Assembly (NCBI GenBank): GCA_016271365.2 | Contig: CM057452.1 | Span: 1,240,463,001 to 1,240,527,000 of the forward strand | Length of the DNA: 64,000 nucleotides | Direction of reading: 5' to 3' | DNA from: Neoceratodus forsteri | Taxonomy: Eukaryota; Chordata; Ceratodontiformes; Ceratodontidae | Shown: positions 1 through 11,625 of the stretch, in pieces | How positions within the stretch are numbered: the first letter of the stretch is position 1 | How the letters are laid out: every line of letters begins with the position of its first letter | Notes under the pieces: model-generated | The model's database searches: none | Seen by the model: only the letters and a program-made list of their open reading frames with translations | Told to the model about the DNA's origin: nothing | Position numbers and translations under genes: made by a program

Positions 1-302
1 ATAAAATGACATGCTATGAAGCTGGATGATGGTAGATTCAGGAGAGATGTGAGGGAGTTTTTTACAGAAAGAGTGGTGGATTCCTGGAACAGCCTTCCAG
101 CAGAGGTGGTGGGGGCAAAAACAGTGCTGGGGTTCAAGGATCCATGGGATAAGCACAAATGAATCATAGTGGAAAGAAATGGAGAGGGCGAAAAAGCTGT
201 AGATTGAACATGGTCTGATGTAACAGTGTAGGTAGAGGGGAAATGGGCAGATGGGATGGGCCAAGTGGTCCTTATCTGCCATCAAATTCTATGTTTCCAT
301 AA
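1..302 (+). mobile_element. CR1-type LINE, 3' terminal fragment
   Basis: The sequence matches the 3' ends of better preserved CR1 copies in this window (18,720-19,368 and 51,738-54,306). It contains the end of the RT reading frame (a stretch like VVDSWNSLPAEVV near 70-110) and then the short 3' UTR. The 3' UTR ends in the block reading 'gggccaagtggtccttatc' and a tail of the TTCTATGT type. Such 8-bp tails are characteristic of the CR1 clade. The fragment is 5'-truncated by the window edge and no intact frame survives. Confidence 0.8.
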
Positions 303-350
303 AAATGCATACCTTCCCTTCCAGTTCTTCTGCAATGTCACTTATTGTCA
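303..350 (-). mobile_element. CR1 RT scrap
   Basis: Read on the minus strand, this stretch encodes a short peptide like SDIAEELEGKVC. It matches the segment just before the catalytic FADD motif in CR1 reverse transcriptases and the homologous bases near 53,345-53,380. It lies between the CR1 tail and the putative LTR. It is too short to classify further. Confidence 0.45.
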
Positions 351-383
351 CAGACTTTTTCTGTCTCAGAACTCAGTCTGGGA

Positions 384-1467
384 TGCATACCAGTTTTCAC
401 AACCCTTCAGATGCTCTGAAAGTATTACCTTGGTATGCTGCTACTACTCACTGCAGTCTCACTTGGGGTATCCCTAAATCTGAATCCCACCAGAGCCACT
501 ACTCTTTCACAGTACAGTGCTCCTTAACCATAGGTCAACTGGCCCACTCCTTCTCTTACAGATGAGAAAACATTTGCTTTAAATATGGTAACTGTAGCCT
601 GCTTCTTCGATAACAGATAACAGAATTGCCAATTTTCCCCAGTCATCTTTACCTGAAATGCTCAGTCACAGAAAGCATTACATATCTAAGAATAATATTC
701 AATATTCCACACTATTTATATATGTTACAGGATAATACATAACTAAAGAATATGGGGAATACTGTATTTCTACAAAGATAAAAACAAAACATTTGGAAAA
801 GATAGAGCACGTGCAGTGTAACCTAACACAAAACTATTTAAATTCTATGCAGAAAAGAAGAAGCTTACCTCAGCTAGTGAGTTATGGCAGATTCAAACCT
901 GTGATGTTGTCAATTCGAAATCTCAAAGCATAGTTGATGTTTCAGAGAAAACATACTCAACAAATGCTTTCAGCTGGCTGACCCACTACACCCACAATAT
1001 TATATATGCCTCTCTCTCATCATTTCCTAGACCAGTCCTTTGAACTATGTGGACTACCCTATTTCTGGACAGGTCCAAACTGGTTTTGAGGATTGCAGCC
1101 TGGGACTTTTTGTTCTCTGTCTTGCTCACTATGTGGGAATCTGTCTCCTCTACCTGGGCCTTGTTTAAACTTAAACTATACCCTTGGTTGCGAATGAAAT
1201 TCAGCCCTTTGAAGTTTGCCCCAAAACAGCTTGTAGCTGAGAAATGGCCTAGTGTTTGATGTTTAAGTTGAACAAAAGAACAGTTTACAGTACAGAAGAA
1301 GTAGCTGCCTCACCCAATGCCTGTGAGAAGCCAGGAGTGTAATTTTCAAGTCACCCCAGACCTTCCACCTCAGATGAAATAGCTACAGAGGACTAGCTGA
1401 TAATCAGACAAAAATTAAAAAAAGAAGAAACAGCACCCTCTGTAAAAATATATTGCAAGTTATTACA
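384..1467 (-). repeat. putative 3' LTR of Gmr1-like Ty3 element
   Basis: A second full-length copy of this 1.08 kb block lies at 20,022-21,097, in the same orientation and clearly homologous end to end. On the minus strand both copies begin TGT and end CA, as LTRs do. This copy lies about 170 bases downstream of the RNase H reading frame of the Ty3 pol remnant. It is preceded by a purine-rich stretch (aaggggatgcaga on the minus strand, about 1,468-1,481) suitable as a polypurine tract. I see no coding. The LTR call is an inference from position, ends and two-copy behaviour. Confidence 0.65.
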
Positions 1468-1637
1468 TCTGCATCCCCTTGAAAAATGAAATTCTTTTAG
1501 CAACCCTAAATGATTTTTGCTTTTTATGTCAGACATTTTGTCTACCTGCTATGCCCCCAGTTTTCTTAGTCTCTAACAGGCCATTAATTCTTTGAAGCAC
1601 TTCCCTTTCTTCACTGGGCCACTGGTTATTGCCTAGA

Positions 1638-2506
1638 CTAACCATCTGCATTGCCATGCTGTGACCCACTGTGGTGCCTGATGCCCATGTTATAGGACTG
1701 CAGCACCAGGCTGTGTCTTAACAATTTGGGATTTTGCCCACTGATCCTATAGAGCCATGTGAGGTGGCTGTGGTTGGTGACCAGTGTGGCTGCCCTTTCA
1801 TACAAATATGATTGCGGCTTCTGCAAATCTCAGACAATACCCAGACACTTTTTCTTGATTATGAGATAGGCTTCCTCTCTATGCAACAGCTTTCTGATCA
1901 GGTACATGACAGGGTGTTCCTCTCCAATGTGTGTGACCTGACTCAGAACTGTGGCTTGCCCATGATCAGGTGCATCCGTGTGCACAATGAACTTCAGAGG
2001 ATACTCAGGGCTCACAAGCGCCCAACACAATGCTTCTTTCAGCTGGTGGAATGTAGTTTCACAGTGACCCATCCACTGAACTCTTTCCAAAATGTTCTTC
2101 CTTGTGAGATCAGACAGAGGTTTGGCCATGTTACTGAAGCTTAGCACAAACCTTCAATACTGCCCTGCTGTCCGTAGGAAGGCCCATACTGTCCTCTTTG
2201 TTGTGGGTGTGGCCCATACAGGTATGGCCTCAAATTTTACCAACTCATGCCAGATGCACCCACTCCCTATCCTTTGCCCAAGGTATGACAACTCTGCCAT
2301 CCCTATTTGGTACTTCTCCACCTTAACTGTCAGCCCAGCAGCATTCAGGTTGGTGGAGTAGCTTGATCACATGCCTGACATGATCCTCCCATGTCTGGCT
2401 GTAGCTGCAATGCCTTCCATTTATGCCAGAGCAAAGTATCCTGCCCCAGGCAAAATGCAGCCAATGAGTCATTGAAGTGGGTCTGGTGCATTCTTCATCC
2501 TGAATG
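1638..2506 (-). pseudogene. Ty3 pol: RT C-terminal part and RNase H
   Basis: This is the downstream half of a Ty3-type reverse transcriptase fused to RNase H. From 2,506 downward the minus strand shows SQTWEDHVRHVIKLL, the palm segment after the catalytic pair. It continues into the connection (AKPLSDLTRK) and RNase H (FIVHTDAPDHGQATVLSQ, HPVMYLIRKLLHREEAY). The last part (TLVTNHSHLTWLY, SGSQHGNADG, 1,638-1,826) is the RNase H C-terminal half. The YIDD-type catalytic motif has decayed to a sequence reading NGR at that place. Frameshifts separate the pieces. The frame continues from 8,691 across the L1 insert. Confidence 0.85.
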
Positions 2507-2520
2507 GAATTACTCAAAAT
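2507..2520. repeat. target-site duplication, left copy (L1 insert)
   Basis: The sequence gaattactcaaaat lies directly beside the minus-strand L1 poly(A) (T run at 2,521-2,535). An identical copy is at 8,677-8,690 beside the L1 5' end. The flanking Ty3 pol reads through once one copy is removed. Confidence 0.9.
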
Positions 2521-2825
2521 TTTTTTTTTTTTTTTAATTTAAGCTCTTTATTGAGTTTACAATAGTCAGACATGCGGTACAAATGACTTCAGAGCTGTAA
2601 CATGTCAATGCCTAGTACATTTAACGTAAGTACAGCAGGGAGCAAAATACCATAACAATCCACCATCCCCCCACCCAAGGGTGCCACCCCAAGTTCCTAC
2701 ATGAGATAGATTGAGCCTATCGGAAGTGCAATCGGATCCAACAAACTCCAGCTTTCAAAAGGCCGGACTAAGACAAAAAAAAGGGGAAAGGAATTGTTCC
2801 TGCCAGAGGTAAGCTAATGAGAGGG

Positions 2826-5800
2826 TTAGTGCAGGTACAAAGCGTACAGTTTGCCCCATTTCCGATTGAAAGTGGAGCTATCATACCTGAAGCTAGCTAT
2901 TAATCTTTCCATCCTGAAACATAGGGAGATTTCTTTGAGCCATTCATTATAGGAGATATCTAATTGATCTAACCAATGTCTGAGGACCAACCTCTTAACT
3001 GCCATTGAAATTAGGGCTATATGGAATTTCCGCTCCTTAACCCTGATTTCTGAGTATGACCCCAAAACACAGATTCAGCTTTAAATAATTGTTAAGTCCC
3101 AAAATCGGGTCGAATATTGGTCCTAATTGTATTCCAAAGTGGGGCCACCTTGGAACATTCCCAGAATATGTGTAGTAAATTCCCTTCTCCCCTACCACAT
3201 CTTGTACAAGTACTTGACTTCATCTTCCCAAATTTAGATAATCTAGCTGGCGAGTAATACATATTATTCAGAATAAAAAATTGTGTAAACCTATACCTAT
3301 CCAAAGTAAGATATTTGTATGTATCTCTCCAGATCTGTCCCCAGCTTTCCCGAGGGGTAGTTATGATAGAATGCCATATCTTGGATCCAAATAGCGGATT
3401 GGAGTAGTTGGCAACCAGAAGATCATGGTACAACATACCTATGCTATGTTATTTGGCCGCACATTCTTTTACTTGATCCAAAAAAGGTCTCATTTGGGAG
3501 GGTACACTGACATATCCAAAAACTTTCCCCAGCAAGTGCCTCAATTGAAAACCTTAGATATCGCTTTCTGAGAAATATTCAGTTCTGTTAACAGCCCAAT
3601 CGAGGAACGGAGAGAACCCTGATAATAACAATCCTCCACCAATCGGTCATGGATTTGGGGAAGGCAATCGGGAAATAGCTATAACCCCCCAATTTTGATA
3701 TTGGGATTAAGAGTTAAAGGTTGAGCCATATCTTTGGTATGTGGAATTTTGAGAAACTTCCAACAGTGAGTAAGAATTTTAATTGAGAGACCGATGGGCG
3801 AGTTCTGAATATCTTCCGGCAAGGAGGAATAATTATAATAGAAAATACGAGGAATATTTAAGTTATATTTATTCAGCAATTTAAGTTCCAGATCCAGCCA
3901 AACGGGCCTGAAACCCCCATTTTGAGGATTACACCAACTCCCAATCCTGACCAACTGGCTGGCCCAATAATAAAACCTAAAGTTAGGGAGACGGAGACCT
4001 CCTTTTTCTTTAGGCAGGCTGAGCTTAAGATAAGCTCTTCTGTGATGTTTACCCTTCCAAATGAAATTCGATAAGACCGAGTGAATCCGTGGAAATAGGT
4101 TGTGGGAGCCAAACATTGAGAAGGTTCAGAGGGTAAAAATATGAGGTAGGATATTCATTTTAATAATGCTGATCCTCCTCCTACTGATAACGGAAGGCTA
4201 TCCCATCTATTAAGATCTTTCCGGATTCTATCTAACAAATCGTCCAAGTTTAACTTTTAACTACCTCCACGTCTCGAGCTAAATATATACCCAGATACTT
4301 AAAAGAAGTTGAGGCCCATTTCATGCCAAAGTGGGAGAAATTGGTCTGATAAGTAAGAGAATTGAGAGGAAATATCACCGACTTAGATAAATTTAATCTA
4401 TAATTGGAGACCTTTCCGAAATGTTTAATGATACGTAGAACCTCTTCAAGTGAGGACTCTGGATTTGAGAGATGCAAAAGTATGTCATCTGCAAATACAG
4501 AAAGGGTCAAAACTTGCTGAGAGATCCTACACCCTGTGACCAGAGGAGAGGCTTTAATACAGAGAATGAGAGGTTCTAAATATAAATTGAACAAGTATGG
4601 AGATAATGGACATCCCTGATGGTACCAGAATGGAGGGAAAAATGAGACGAGAAAACCCCATTACAATAAATCCTGGCAGAGGGTGAGTTATACACTGCCT
4701 TAATCCATTGTATGAAAGTCAGTGGGAAACCCATTCTTGCCAAAGTTGCCCACAGAAAGTCCCAATTGACCCGGTCAAAAGCCTTCTCGGCATCTAAAGC
4801 AACCAACACCATGGGCTCTTGGGACCTCTGTGATTCCTGAAAAATATGGGCTAAAGAGCGCAAGTGGTCTGCCGCTGATCTACCCTGGACAAAACCCACC
4901 TGTTCAGGGCTCAGCAATACCTGCCATACTTGCTTGATCCTCTGAGAAAGAATCTTAGTCAGGATCTTAATATTATAGTTTAACAATGATATTGGTCGAT
5001 AGCGAGCTGGTTCCAAATGGGGTTTGTCCAGCTTATGAATTAAGATGATTATGGCCTCTAATAATGTGGGATCTAGGGAATCTGAGGAAAGTATGTATTT
5101 GAACAGCTTTAAAAGGGTGGGAGAAATCTCTTTACTGAAGGTTTTATAAAAATTTGGAGAGAACCCATCTGGTCCAGGGGATTTGTCCAGGGGTAATTCT
5201 TTAATAGCCTCCTCTACCTCACTCAGGGTAATAGGGTTGGTTAGTAAATTGCATTGTTGTGACTGCAGATGGGGGAGGTGGATCCTATCCAAAAATCATT
5301 CTATCTCCGGGTAGGATAGCTGAGAGGTACTCGCCCCATACAAGTCTTTGTAAAAGGATTCAAAGATCTGTGCAATATCCCTTGGGGAGGTTCTGATTGA
5401 CCCATCCGGTGCCTCTAGAGCGGGGATCAGTCTAGAACTCTTGGCCTCCCTGAGTCTAAGAGCGAGAATTCTACCGGGTCTTTCCCCCTGGTCAAGATAC
5501 CGAGTTTTAGTCTTGAGGATGACATACTCTGTTTTTTCTTGTATCAAACCTTCATATTCATTCTTGAGTTTACAGAGTTTCTCAAAATCAACTTGAGAGT
5601 TGGAAAGGGAAAAGGTCTCCTCAGCACTTTTAATTTGGCCACATAAAGAGGAAATCCTAGCCCCTCTCATCTTTTCCTCCCAGAGGCTAGTTTAATAAAC
5701 TCTCCTGAGGAAGCACTTTAGAGACACCAAATTAGATCCTCTCTTGCTACCGAGCTTTGATTAAATTCGAGAAAGGACGAGATCAAGGACTTAATATGAG

Positions 5801-6593
5801 AAACAGTATGATCATCCTTCAAAAGTTGAGAGTTCAGCTTCCAGGTAGTATCTCTCTGACCAGGGGGGGCTGGGGGACAGTCTGATCCACGCCAGAGAAT
5901 GGTCCGAAATCACGATTGGCTCTATACCAGACTGGGAAACATTAGCCAGAAGAGAGGAGCTAATTAGTATGTAATCCAACCTGGACCATGACCGATGGAT
6001 TTGGGAGTAGAAGGAGTAGCCTCGGTTAGCGGGGTTCAGGACTCTCCAGGGGTCACATAATCCTGTTAAATTCATAAAGTCTTTGAGAGCTATTTGGGAA
6101 GGTGAGGGGGAATTTTTAATTCTATATGTTCTGTCTAAATCTTGTGTTGGGGTAACATTCCAGTCCCCTCCCAAAATAAATGTAGCCGGCAGAAAATTGC
6201 TCAGCTTATCAGCCAGTTCCATAAAAAATTTAGGGTCTCCGCCCACTGGACCATAAATTGCTCCTAAAACCACTTTTGTGTTGTTAGCTTAACCTTAACC
6301 AAAACCAACCTACCCTCCTGGTCTTTGGAGCATTCTTCGGCAGCAAAATGAATACCTCTTTTAATCAAAATAGCCACACCCCTACTAGCTGAAGTGCCTT
6401 CAGAGAGAAAAATCTGAGAGAACCCCTGACGACATAAATCTTTACTCTCTGATACTAGCATATGAGTTTCCTGCAAAAAAATAATGTCAAAATCGAGAAG
6501 GGAGCAGTTTAATAAAATCTGGGTTCTTTTAACCCCGTCTCTTATACCTCTGACATTCCGAGTGGCCACTTTAATAAAATGCGTAGCCATCTT
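2826..6593 (-). pseudogene. L1 ORF2 (endonuclease-RT-CCHC), broken
   Basis: ORF2 would nick target DNA and reverse-transcribe its own RNA. Starting at MATHFIKVATRNVRG (6,593), the minus strand shows an AP-endonuclease domain (LQETH; GGDWNVTPTQD; ISDHSLAWIRL). The RT follows from about 5,670, with KSPGPDGFSPNFYK, YRPISLLNYNIKI, VALDAEKAFDRVNWDF (first catalytic Asp) and FADDILLHL (catalytic pair). A thumb/connection region lies at 4,116-3,679, and a C-terminal CTRCGRGEGNLLHIFWEC zinc knuckle near 3,200. At least six reading-frame breaks occur, including one in the GTRQG motif near 4,600. The last recognisable C-terminal segment ends at 2,826. Confidence 0.9.
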
Positions 6594-7639
6594 GAGCCAG
6601 AAAGAGAGAAAAACAGACGAGAAAACACTTGCACTTCCAAACAGCCCAACCCAAGGTGGCACCCCCCAAATCCCTCCCAACCCCCCACCTGCATATTCAT
6701 AACTGTACCTGAGAGTGTTTCTGAGTGAAAATGTAAGAGCACAACACTACTACCTACATTGATTGACAACCAAAACAATCTGATCCTGAAAGATGACTCC
6801 ATACCCACCCTCCCATCTCCCCATAACAACCCAATATAGCCTAACCCCGCAGAACCTATATACATTATGCCCCAATAACATAGTCGAATTATGACCTATG
6901 CCCTGAATCTGGCTCAGAAAGGGCCCCCATGGTCACCCGCCCAGGGTTTAACCAAAACCTGTTATAGTATCGTTCAGCTCTCCAAGACCCTTTAGTACTG
7001 TATACCCAGATCAATATAGCCAGAAATCTGCTAAGGAAAGCCCTGGTCTGGTGAATCCACTTCCATATTTAGGCCATGATGCATTTCCCAGTGGCTATCC
7101 ATCTCCGCTCTCCCACTCCCACCCCCAAACTCCAAAAGGAAAAGAAGAAAAAATTCTAAACATCTTGCCCTAAACCACATGTCTCCCTCTTGATATCGTG
7201 TAGCTTCTTTTAGTCATGATATCTGAGGTCAAGAAGAGCCTCATGACATCGTCAGAGTATAATGGTGCCTTCTCTTCAACCAAACGGGGTCACCCCATGA
7301 TACGCACCCACAGGAAGACAGAAGCGGAGATCCTCTCTCAGGGACCCAATTGTCCATCCCAAAAGGAGCCGGGCGGAAACGCCTCCCTGTAAGATTAGTA
7401 CCTCCTACCACTTCCCCTCGACTAGGGCCGACACCACCCAACTCCTAACCAGGCCCACCAGGTTCTCAACCCGTCTCCCTACTAACGCTCGATCAAACCT
7501 ACAATCCCAACCAGAACAACAACTCCAGGTAAGGAACTTCGATCGCTTATACACTTCGGTAACCAGAATAAAACCAGAAAAAGAGTAATAGAGATTCATT
7601 CAAATTAAATCCAGTCCCAGACATAAGTTCAGTCCCTTT
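6594..7639 (-). other. L1 ORF1-ORF2 spacer
   Basis: About 1 kb lies between the decayed ORF1 C-terminus and the ORF2 start of the L1. No domain is recognisable on either strand. The L1 at 55-62 kb has a spacer of similar length, so a long intergenic spacer may be normal for these L1 families. Confidence 0.5.
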
Positions 7640-8479
7640 GAACAGGTTAGGAAGTTTCTAGATAGCTCTGACAACGCTTTTTGAGTTCATACAGGTAGAT
7701 CCAGATGCCTTCAAAAACCTTCAAGCGAGCGGATAATTCATCCCAATTTAATGCCTGCAGCTATTAATTTCTTCACGATCTGGTGAAAGCCGCTCTCTTG
7801 TCTGGTCTCATAAAACCAAATCTTGTGATGGAGTTCCATTATCCCAGTAGATCGAATCCAACTCTCTCGATTTTGCTAGAACGTGCTGTTTCTCAATATA
7901 ACATAGAAACTTAATTATAATGGGCCGAGGAGGTGTTCCAGGCTGAGGCTTGGGTTTCAGGGACCGGTGAGCCCTCTCAGTGTGGTACTGCTGGCTAATC
8001 GGTGAGGGACCTATGACTTTATTTAACAGTCTCTGGATAAAGGTGATGGTGTCCCCACCCTCCTTTGATTCAGGCAAACCGATAATTAATATATTGTTTC
8101 TCCTGCTTCTGCCCTCCAAATCTTCTGTTTTCAGCTGAAGTTTATGCACCTGCTGGCGAAGCTTCACAATGTCTTGATCAATTCTCTCTTTCCAATTTTC
8201 TAACGATGTTGCTCTAACCTCCATGTCTCCAACCTTACAGGAGAGAGCTCTGAGGTCACTCCTAATAGATTTCACTTCTGTAGAAATATCTTGAAGCGTT
8301 TCATGGAAAGGAAGTAGCTCTTCCAGAAAATGATCCTCTGTGAGCAAATTAGCAGCAATACCAGGTGGATTGTGTCTTGCTGCCTGCCCCTGATTCTGGT
8401 TTCTGGCTTTTTTAGCCGACTTCTCGGGTGATGTAGGTGGAGTATGCCTAACTCCGGCCTGCTTCATCTCGGCTTCCAT
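7640..8479 (-). pseudogene. L1 ORF1 (RNA-binding nucleocapsid protein), broken
   Basis: ORF1 protein coats L1 RNA. The frame opens at 8,479 (MEAEMKQAGVRHTPP). A basic/proline-rich head is followed by a heptad-patterned coiled coil (about residues 60-125, LENWKERIDQDIVKLRQQVH). Next is the junction motif LEGRSRRNNILIIGLPE that starts the RRM domain, and then ERAHRSLKP and PRPIIIKFLCY. The frame stops at 7,808 after 223 codons. The missing C-terminal domain continues in another frame (ETRQESGFHQIVKKLIAAG, about 7,800-7,700). I infer a single original gene of about 280 codons. Confidence 0.88.
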
Positions 8480-8676
8480 TCCCCGGAGGTGTTGGCTGTG
8501 GTCGAATAAAATTCTTTGGAGTGCCCCAATTGAGAGCTATAGTTGGAGGAGACTCTTAGAAAAGTAGACTTCTGGTTAAATCGGATTTTAGATGAGGCAA
8601 TGATGTATTTAATCGGGTGGCGAGTGGGAGCTTCAGGAAAGCCCGTCACCGGTCTCTCTGCATCACGTGACTCCCA

Positions 8677-8690
8677 GAATTACTCAAAAT
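8677..8690. repeat. target-site duplication, right copy (L1 insert)
   Basis: Exact repeat of gaattactcaaaat at 2,507-2,520. It marks the 5' end of the inserted L1. Confidence 0.9.
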
Positions 8691-9230
8691 TTGAATAGGC
8701 CAGACAGAGTGATGAAGACCAATGCATCTCTGGGTTCAGGGGTCAGGGATACCTGCCAGCAGCCCTATGTCAGGTCTATGGTGTTCAGGTACATGGTTCC
8801 CACTAACCTCTGTCAGACCTCATTCATCTGGTGCATGATGTATTCATCTGACTGTCCAGTTGTTGAGCATGCAGTAGTTGATGGAGTACTTTGTGGGTCT
8901 ATCCTTCTTGGGGATCAGTACCACTGGTGAAGCCCAGGGATAAATGAACTCCTGGATTGCTCTAAGAGTCAGGATTTCCTTGATCTCCTCCTCAGTGGCA
9001 TGTTTCATTTCATTTCCTTGTGGACTCTGTAGCCAGTGTGCTATACCCCACTTTCCCTCTGAACATTTCCCAAAATGCATGCAGCATCACATGCATTTTG
9101 GCAGCTTGGGCCATTGTCATCTGTTCTGAGAGGGTGGTGGCTTTCACTGATGACTTCCTCTTAACCTCTCCCAGAAGTTCCACCAGTGGATCTGCTTCTA
9201 CCTCCTCCTTTGGATAGATGCACACAGCCA
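8691..9230 (-). pseudogene. Ty3 pol: RT N-terminal part
   Basis: The minus strand encodes the start of a Ty3-group RT: EEEIKEILTLRAIQEF, then PWASPVVLIPKKD and YSINYCMLNN, then GCWQVSLTPE and ALVFITLSGLFKF. The last two are fingers/palm segments read in other frames. It is preceded, with no intervening domain, by the linker EVEADPLVELLGEVKRKSS and AQAAKMHVMLHAFWEMF that joins integrase to RT. The sequence breaks off at the L1 insertion and resumes at 2,506. Several stops are present. Confidence 0.87.
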
Positions 9231-10500
9231 AAACCATCTTGTCCATGTCATGGTAATGCTTCATCATGTTTACATGGTAGCTTGTCTGGTAACTCCACCA
9301 CATAATTAACATCATTCTCTCTCTTGACCACTGAGTAAGGACCCTCCTAAGCCACCTGTAATTTATTCTGTTACACTGGTATGAGCACAATCACCCATTG
9401 CCTGACTTAAGACTTCCGAGCTCTGGCCACATGGCTGCACCACACCTTTCTCTGTTGTGCAGTGGCTAGGTGTTCCTGGGTGAACCCCATGAGCTTCTTG
9501 AGCCATGACCTGCAATATATGAGCTACTCCACAGCAGAGTCCCCTTGGAGAGCAATCTCACCCTCCTATTCACCCCTTACTAAATCAAAGAGATACCTTA
9601 CCTTATGGCCAAAAAGGAGCTCAAAGGGTGATAACCCTGTGGACTCCTGGGGAACTTCCCTATATGAGAATAAGAGATGAGGTAAGTACTTGCACCACTC
9701 TCTCACATGCTGATTGGTGAATGCCTTTAAGATATTCTTAGGTGCTGTATTAAACCACTCAAACAGACCATCTGCATGGGGGGGAGGTATGGGGAAGCCT
9801 TAAAGTGCCTCACCCCACTCTCCTCCCAAAGACTAGCCATTAGAGCAGACATGAAAATGATGTATTGGCCCAACAGAATCTCCATTGGAAACCACTCAGC
9901 TAAATATCTCTAGCAGTTCATCAGCCACTTTTATTGCCTCAATGGAGAAAAAGGATGTGGCCTCTTGGTATCTCATGGCATAATCTATAATGACCAAAAT
10001 GCACCACTTGCCTATGCAACTTGGGGTGCTACATAGCTTCGCAATGGCCAAAGCAACTCAGCAAAATGGTTCTCCAAGTTTAGACAGGGGAATAAAAGCT
10101 ATCTTGGCATTGACACCCACCCTTTCCCACCCTTGAAATTGTGGACAAGTCCAGCAGTAGTATGACACGTCCTTAATGATACTTGGCCAGTACAAATTGT
10201 TAGTCAGCTGCCTTTTTGTATGGCTGACTCTAAGTGTCTAGAAAATGGTATATCATGGGTTACGCCAAGAAGCTTCTTCCTATATTCCATAGGAACTTCT
10301 ATTTGCTTGAGTGTACCCCTTCATATAGTCCTCCCTTTAGAAGTCACTCACTATACAGGAGCTCATTTTTCAAGTATACTTCACCTTTCTCGGAACCCTA
10401 ATAGTCACCTTTGCCCCTGCTGGCTAACTCCCTTAATTTCTGTATGGATGAGTCAGCTTGCTGAGCTATCCCCAAATCCACATGCCTGATATACCTTAAA
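9231..10500 (-). pseudogene. Ty3 pol: integrase, upstream of RT
   Basis: Integrase would join the LTR cDNA to the genome. The minus strand reads, in several frames, a degraded zinc-binding region (THDIPFSRHLE; YYCWTCPQFQ) and then the catalytic core. The core shows IIDYAMRYQEA with the first Asp and KVADELLEIFS. The second catalytic Asp is lost in EILLGQYIIFMSAL, and the glutamate region ADGLFEWFN retains its Glu. Then come HLLFSYREVPQESTG, SPFELLFGHKVR, and a C-terminal piece with GPYSVVKRENDVNYVVELP. It lies between protease and RT, the reverse of the usual Ty3 order. Confidence 0.87.
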
Positions 10501-11030
10501 ACACACTGTCCTGTGGGAGAGCCACCCATGGCTGGGCACACTTCAGCCTGTAACTGTGGCTCAGAACTGCTGCTCCCAGCTGGTTCTTCAGCTACAACTT
10601 CCCCTGCTGTGGAGGGAGGGGTTACTTCCAGCTGCACTGCCCCTTTTGTGTCCTCAGGATTCAGTTCCATAGCCTTACTATGGGTAGTGATGCACACAGT
10701 ATTTGCCCAGTTGTCAAAGTCATTACCCATCATTAAGTCAATGGCAGGTCCGGTACAACATCCACCTCCCGTATGACCTGGTCACCCTTTCAGCTTAGAA
10801 AGATCCATGCCATTTGCACTGAGACTGCAGGACCCATCATTTCTTTAATTCTGGAAAATGGGCTTACAGGATCTGTTCCTTGTGAATCAAATCCTGTTTT
10901 ACCATGGAAATGGATGCCCCAGTGTCCCTCAATACCTGGGTTACCATCCCATTTACTAACACAAGCTGCATGTGTTAGTAACCCAGGGTGCATGGCTCTC
11001 ATCTTCCCTGGATTTTGGCAGACCTGTTAG
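10501..11030 (-). pseudogene. Ty3 pol: aspartic protease region
   Basis: A retropepsin-type active site, VLRDTGASISMV, is encoded on the minus strand; the DTGAS codons lie at 10,926-10,912. The expected hydrophobic lead (LVLVNGMVTQ) precedes it. Downstream the strand reads MMGNDFDNWANTVCITT (10,733 down), matching the LLGNDL-type segment after the protease core. A low-complexity Glu/Ser/Pro linker then runs into integrase (QADSSIQKLREL). Stops interrupt the frame. Confidence 0.8.
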
Positions 11031-11224
11031 CTTGTCTTCATGCCTGGGACAAGGCCTGGAAGGCACATAAATCTTCCGGCTCCCACGATTACCTTCCTGA
11101 ATACCAGTAACTATGGAATGCCTGCACTAGGACCATCAGATTTCACAAAGCTGAATATTTTTCCCATACCTTCCAGTCTAATATTAACCATCCCACCAAG
11201 TTCTGGAAGGTAGTACATGCCCTT

Positions 11225-11365
11225 TTCTTCCCTCCTGCCCAGCTCCCCACTCCCGTCCCTTAAAATGGGCCAAAGCTCAGAATCTGATCCCTCTCTGTGG
11301 CCACAGGATGGGCTGGACTGGATGGGCTTTGTGGTCCTTATCTGCCGTCAACTTCTATGTTTCTA
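11225..11365 (+). mobile_element. CR1 3' tail
   Basis: This short fragment contains 'gatgggctttgtggtcctta' followed by a TTCTATGTTTC tail, the same 3' end seen at 180-302 and 19,290-19,368. The left boundary is uncertain. It sits exactly where the Ty3 gag-protease junction is broken. Confidence 0.7.
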
Positions 11366-11625
11366 CAGAGTTTAACAATTTCTTCACTTCTTGTGCCTCC
11401 TCCCTCCTCTCCTCCCTTCCCCCCTCACCCAACTCCGTGCCCTCGCAAACTCCCACTCCCCTCTCTACATCCTTCTCTTTCTCTCCTGTGTCCCCCTCTG
11501 ATACTTTCAAGCCACTTCTTGCCTTCAGCCCCTCCAAGGAAAATTCCCCAGATGGCCTTGACACCAAGCTCCTCTTCCTTTCAACCCTTGCTATCTCCTC
11601 TCCTCTCCTCTCCCTTGGCATCTAT

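Larger units (their letters stand above)
2521..8676 (-). mobile_element. full-length L1-type LINE inserted in Ty3 RT
   Basis: This is a 6.16 kb non-LTR retrotransposon with a short 5' UTR of about 200 bases, a decayed ORF1 (8,479-7,640), a spacer of about 1 kb, a decayed ORF2 (6,593-2,826) and a 3' UTR with AATAAA ahead of a 15-base poly(A) (T run at 2,521-2,535 on the plus strand). The 14-bp direct repeats at 2,507-2,520 and 8,677-8,690 are exact target-site duplications, so both termini are real. Stops and frameshifts in both ORFs show it is no longer autonomous. It is younger than the Ty3 element it interrupts. Confidence 0.93.
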
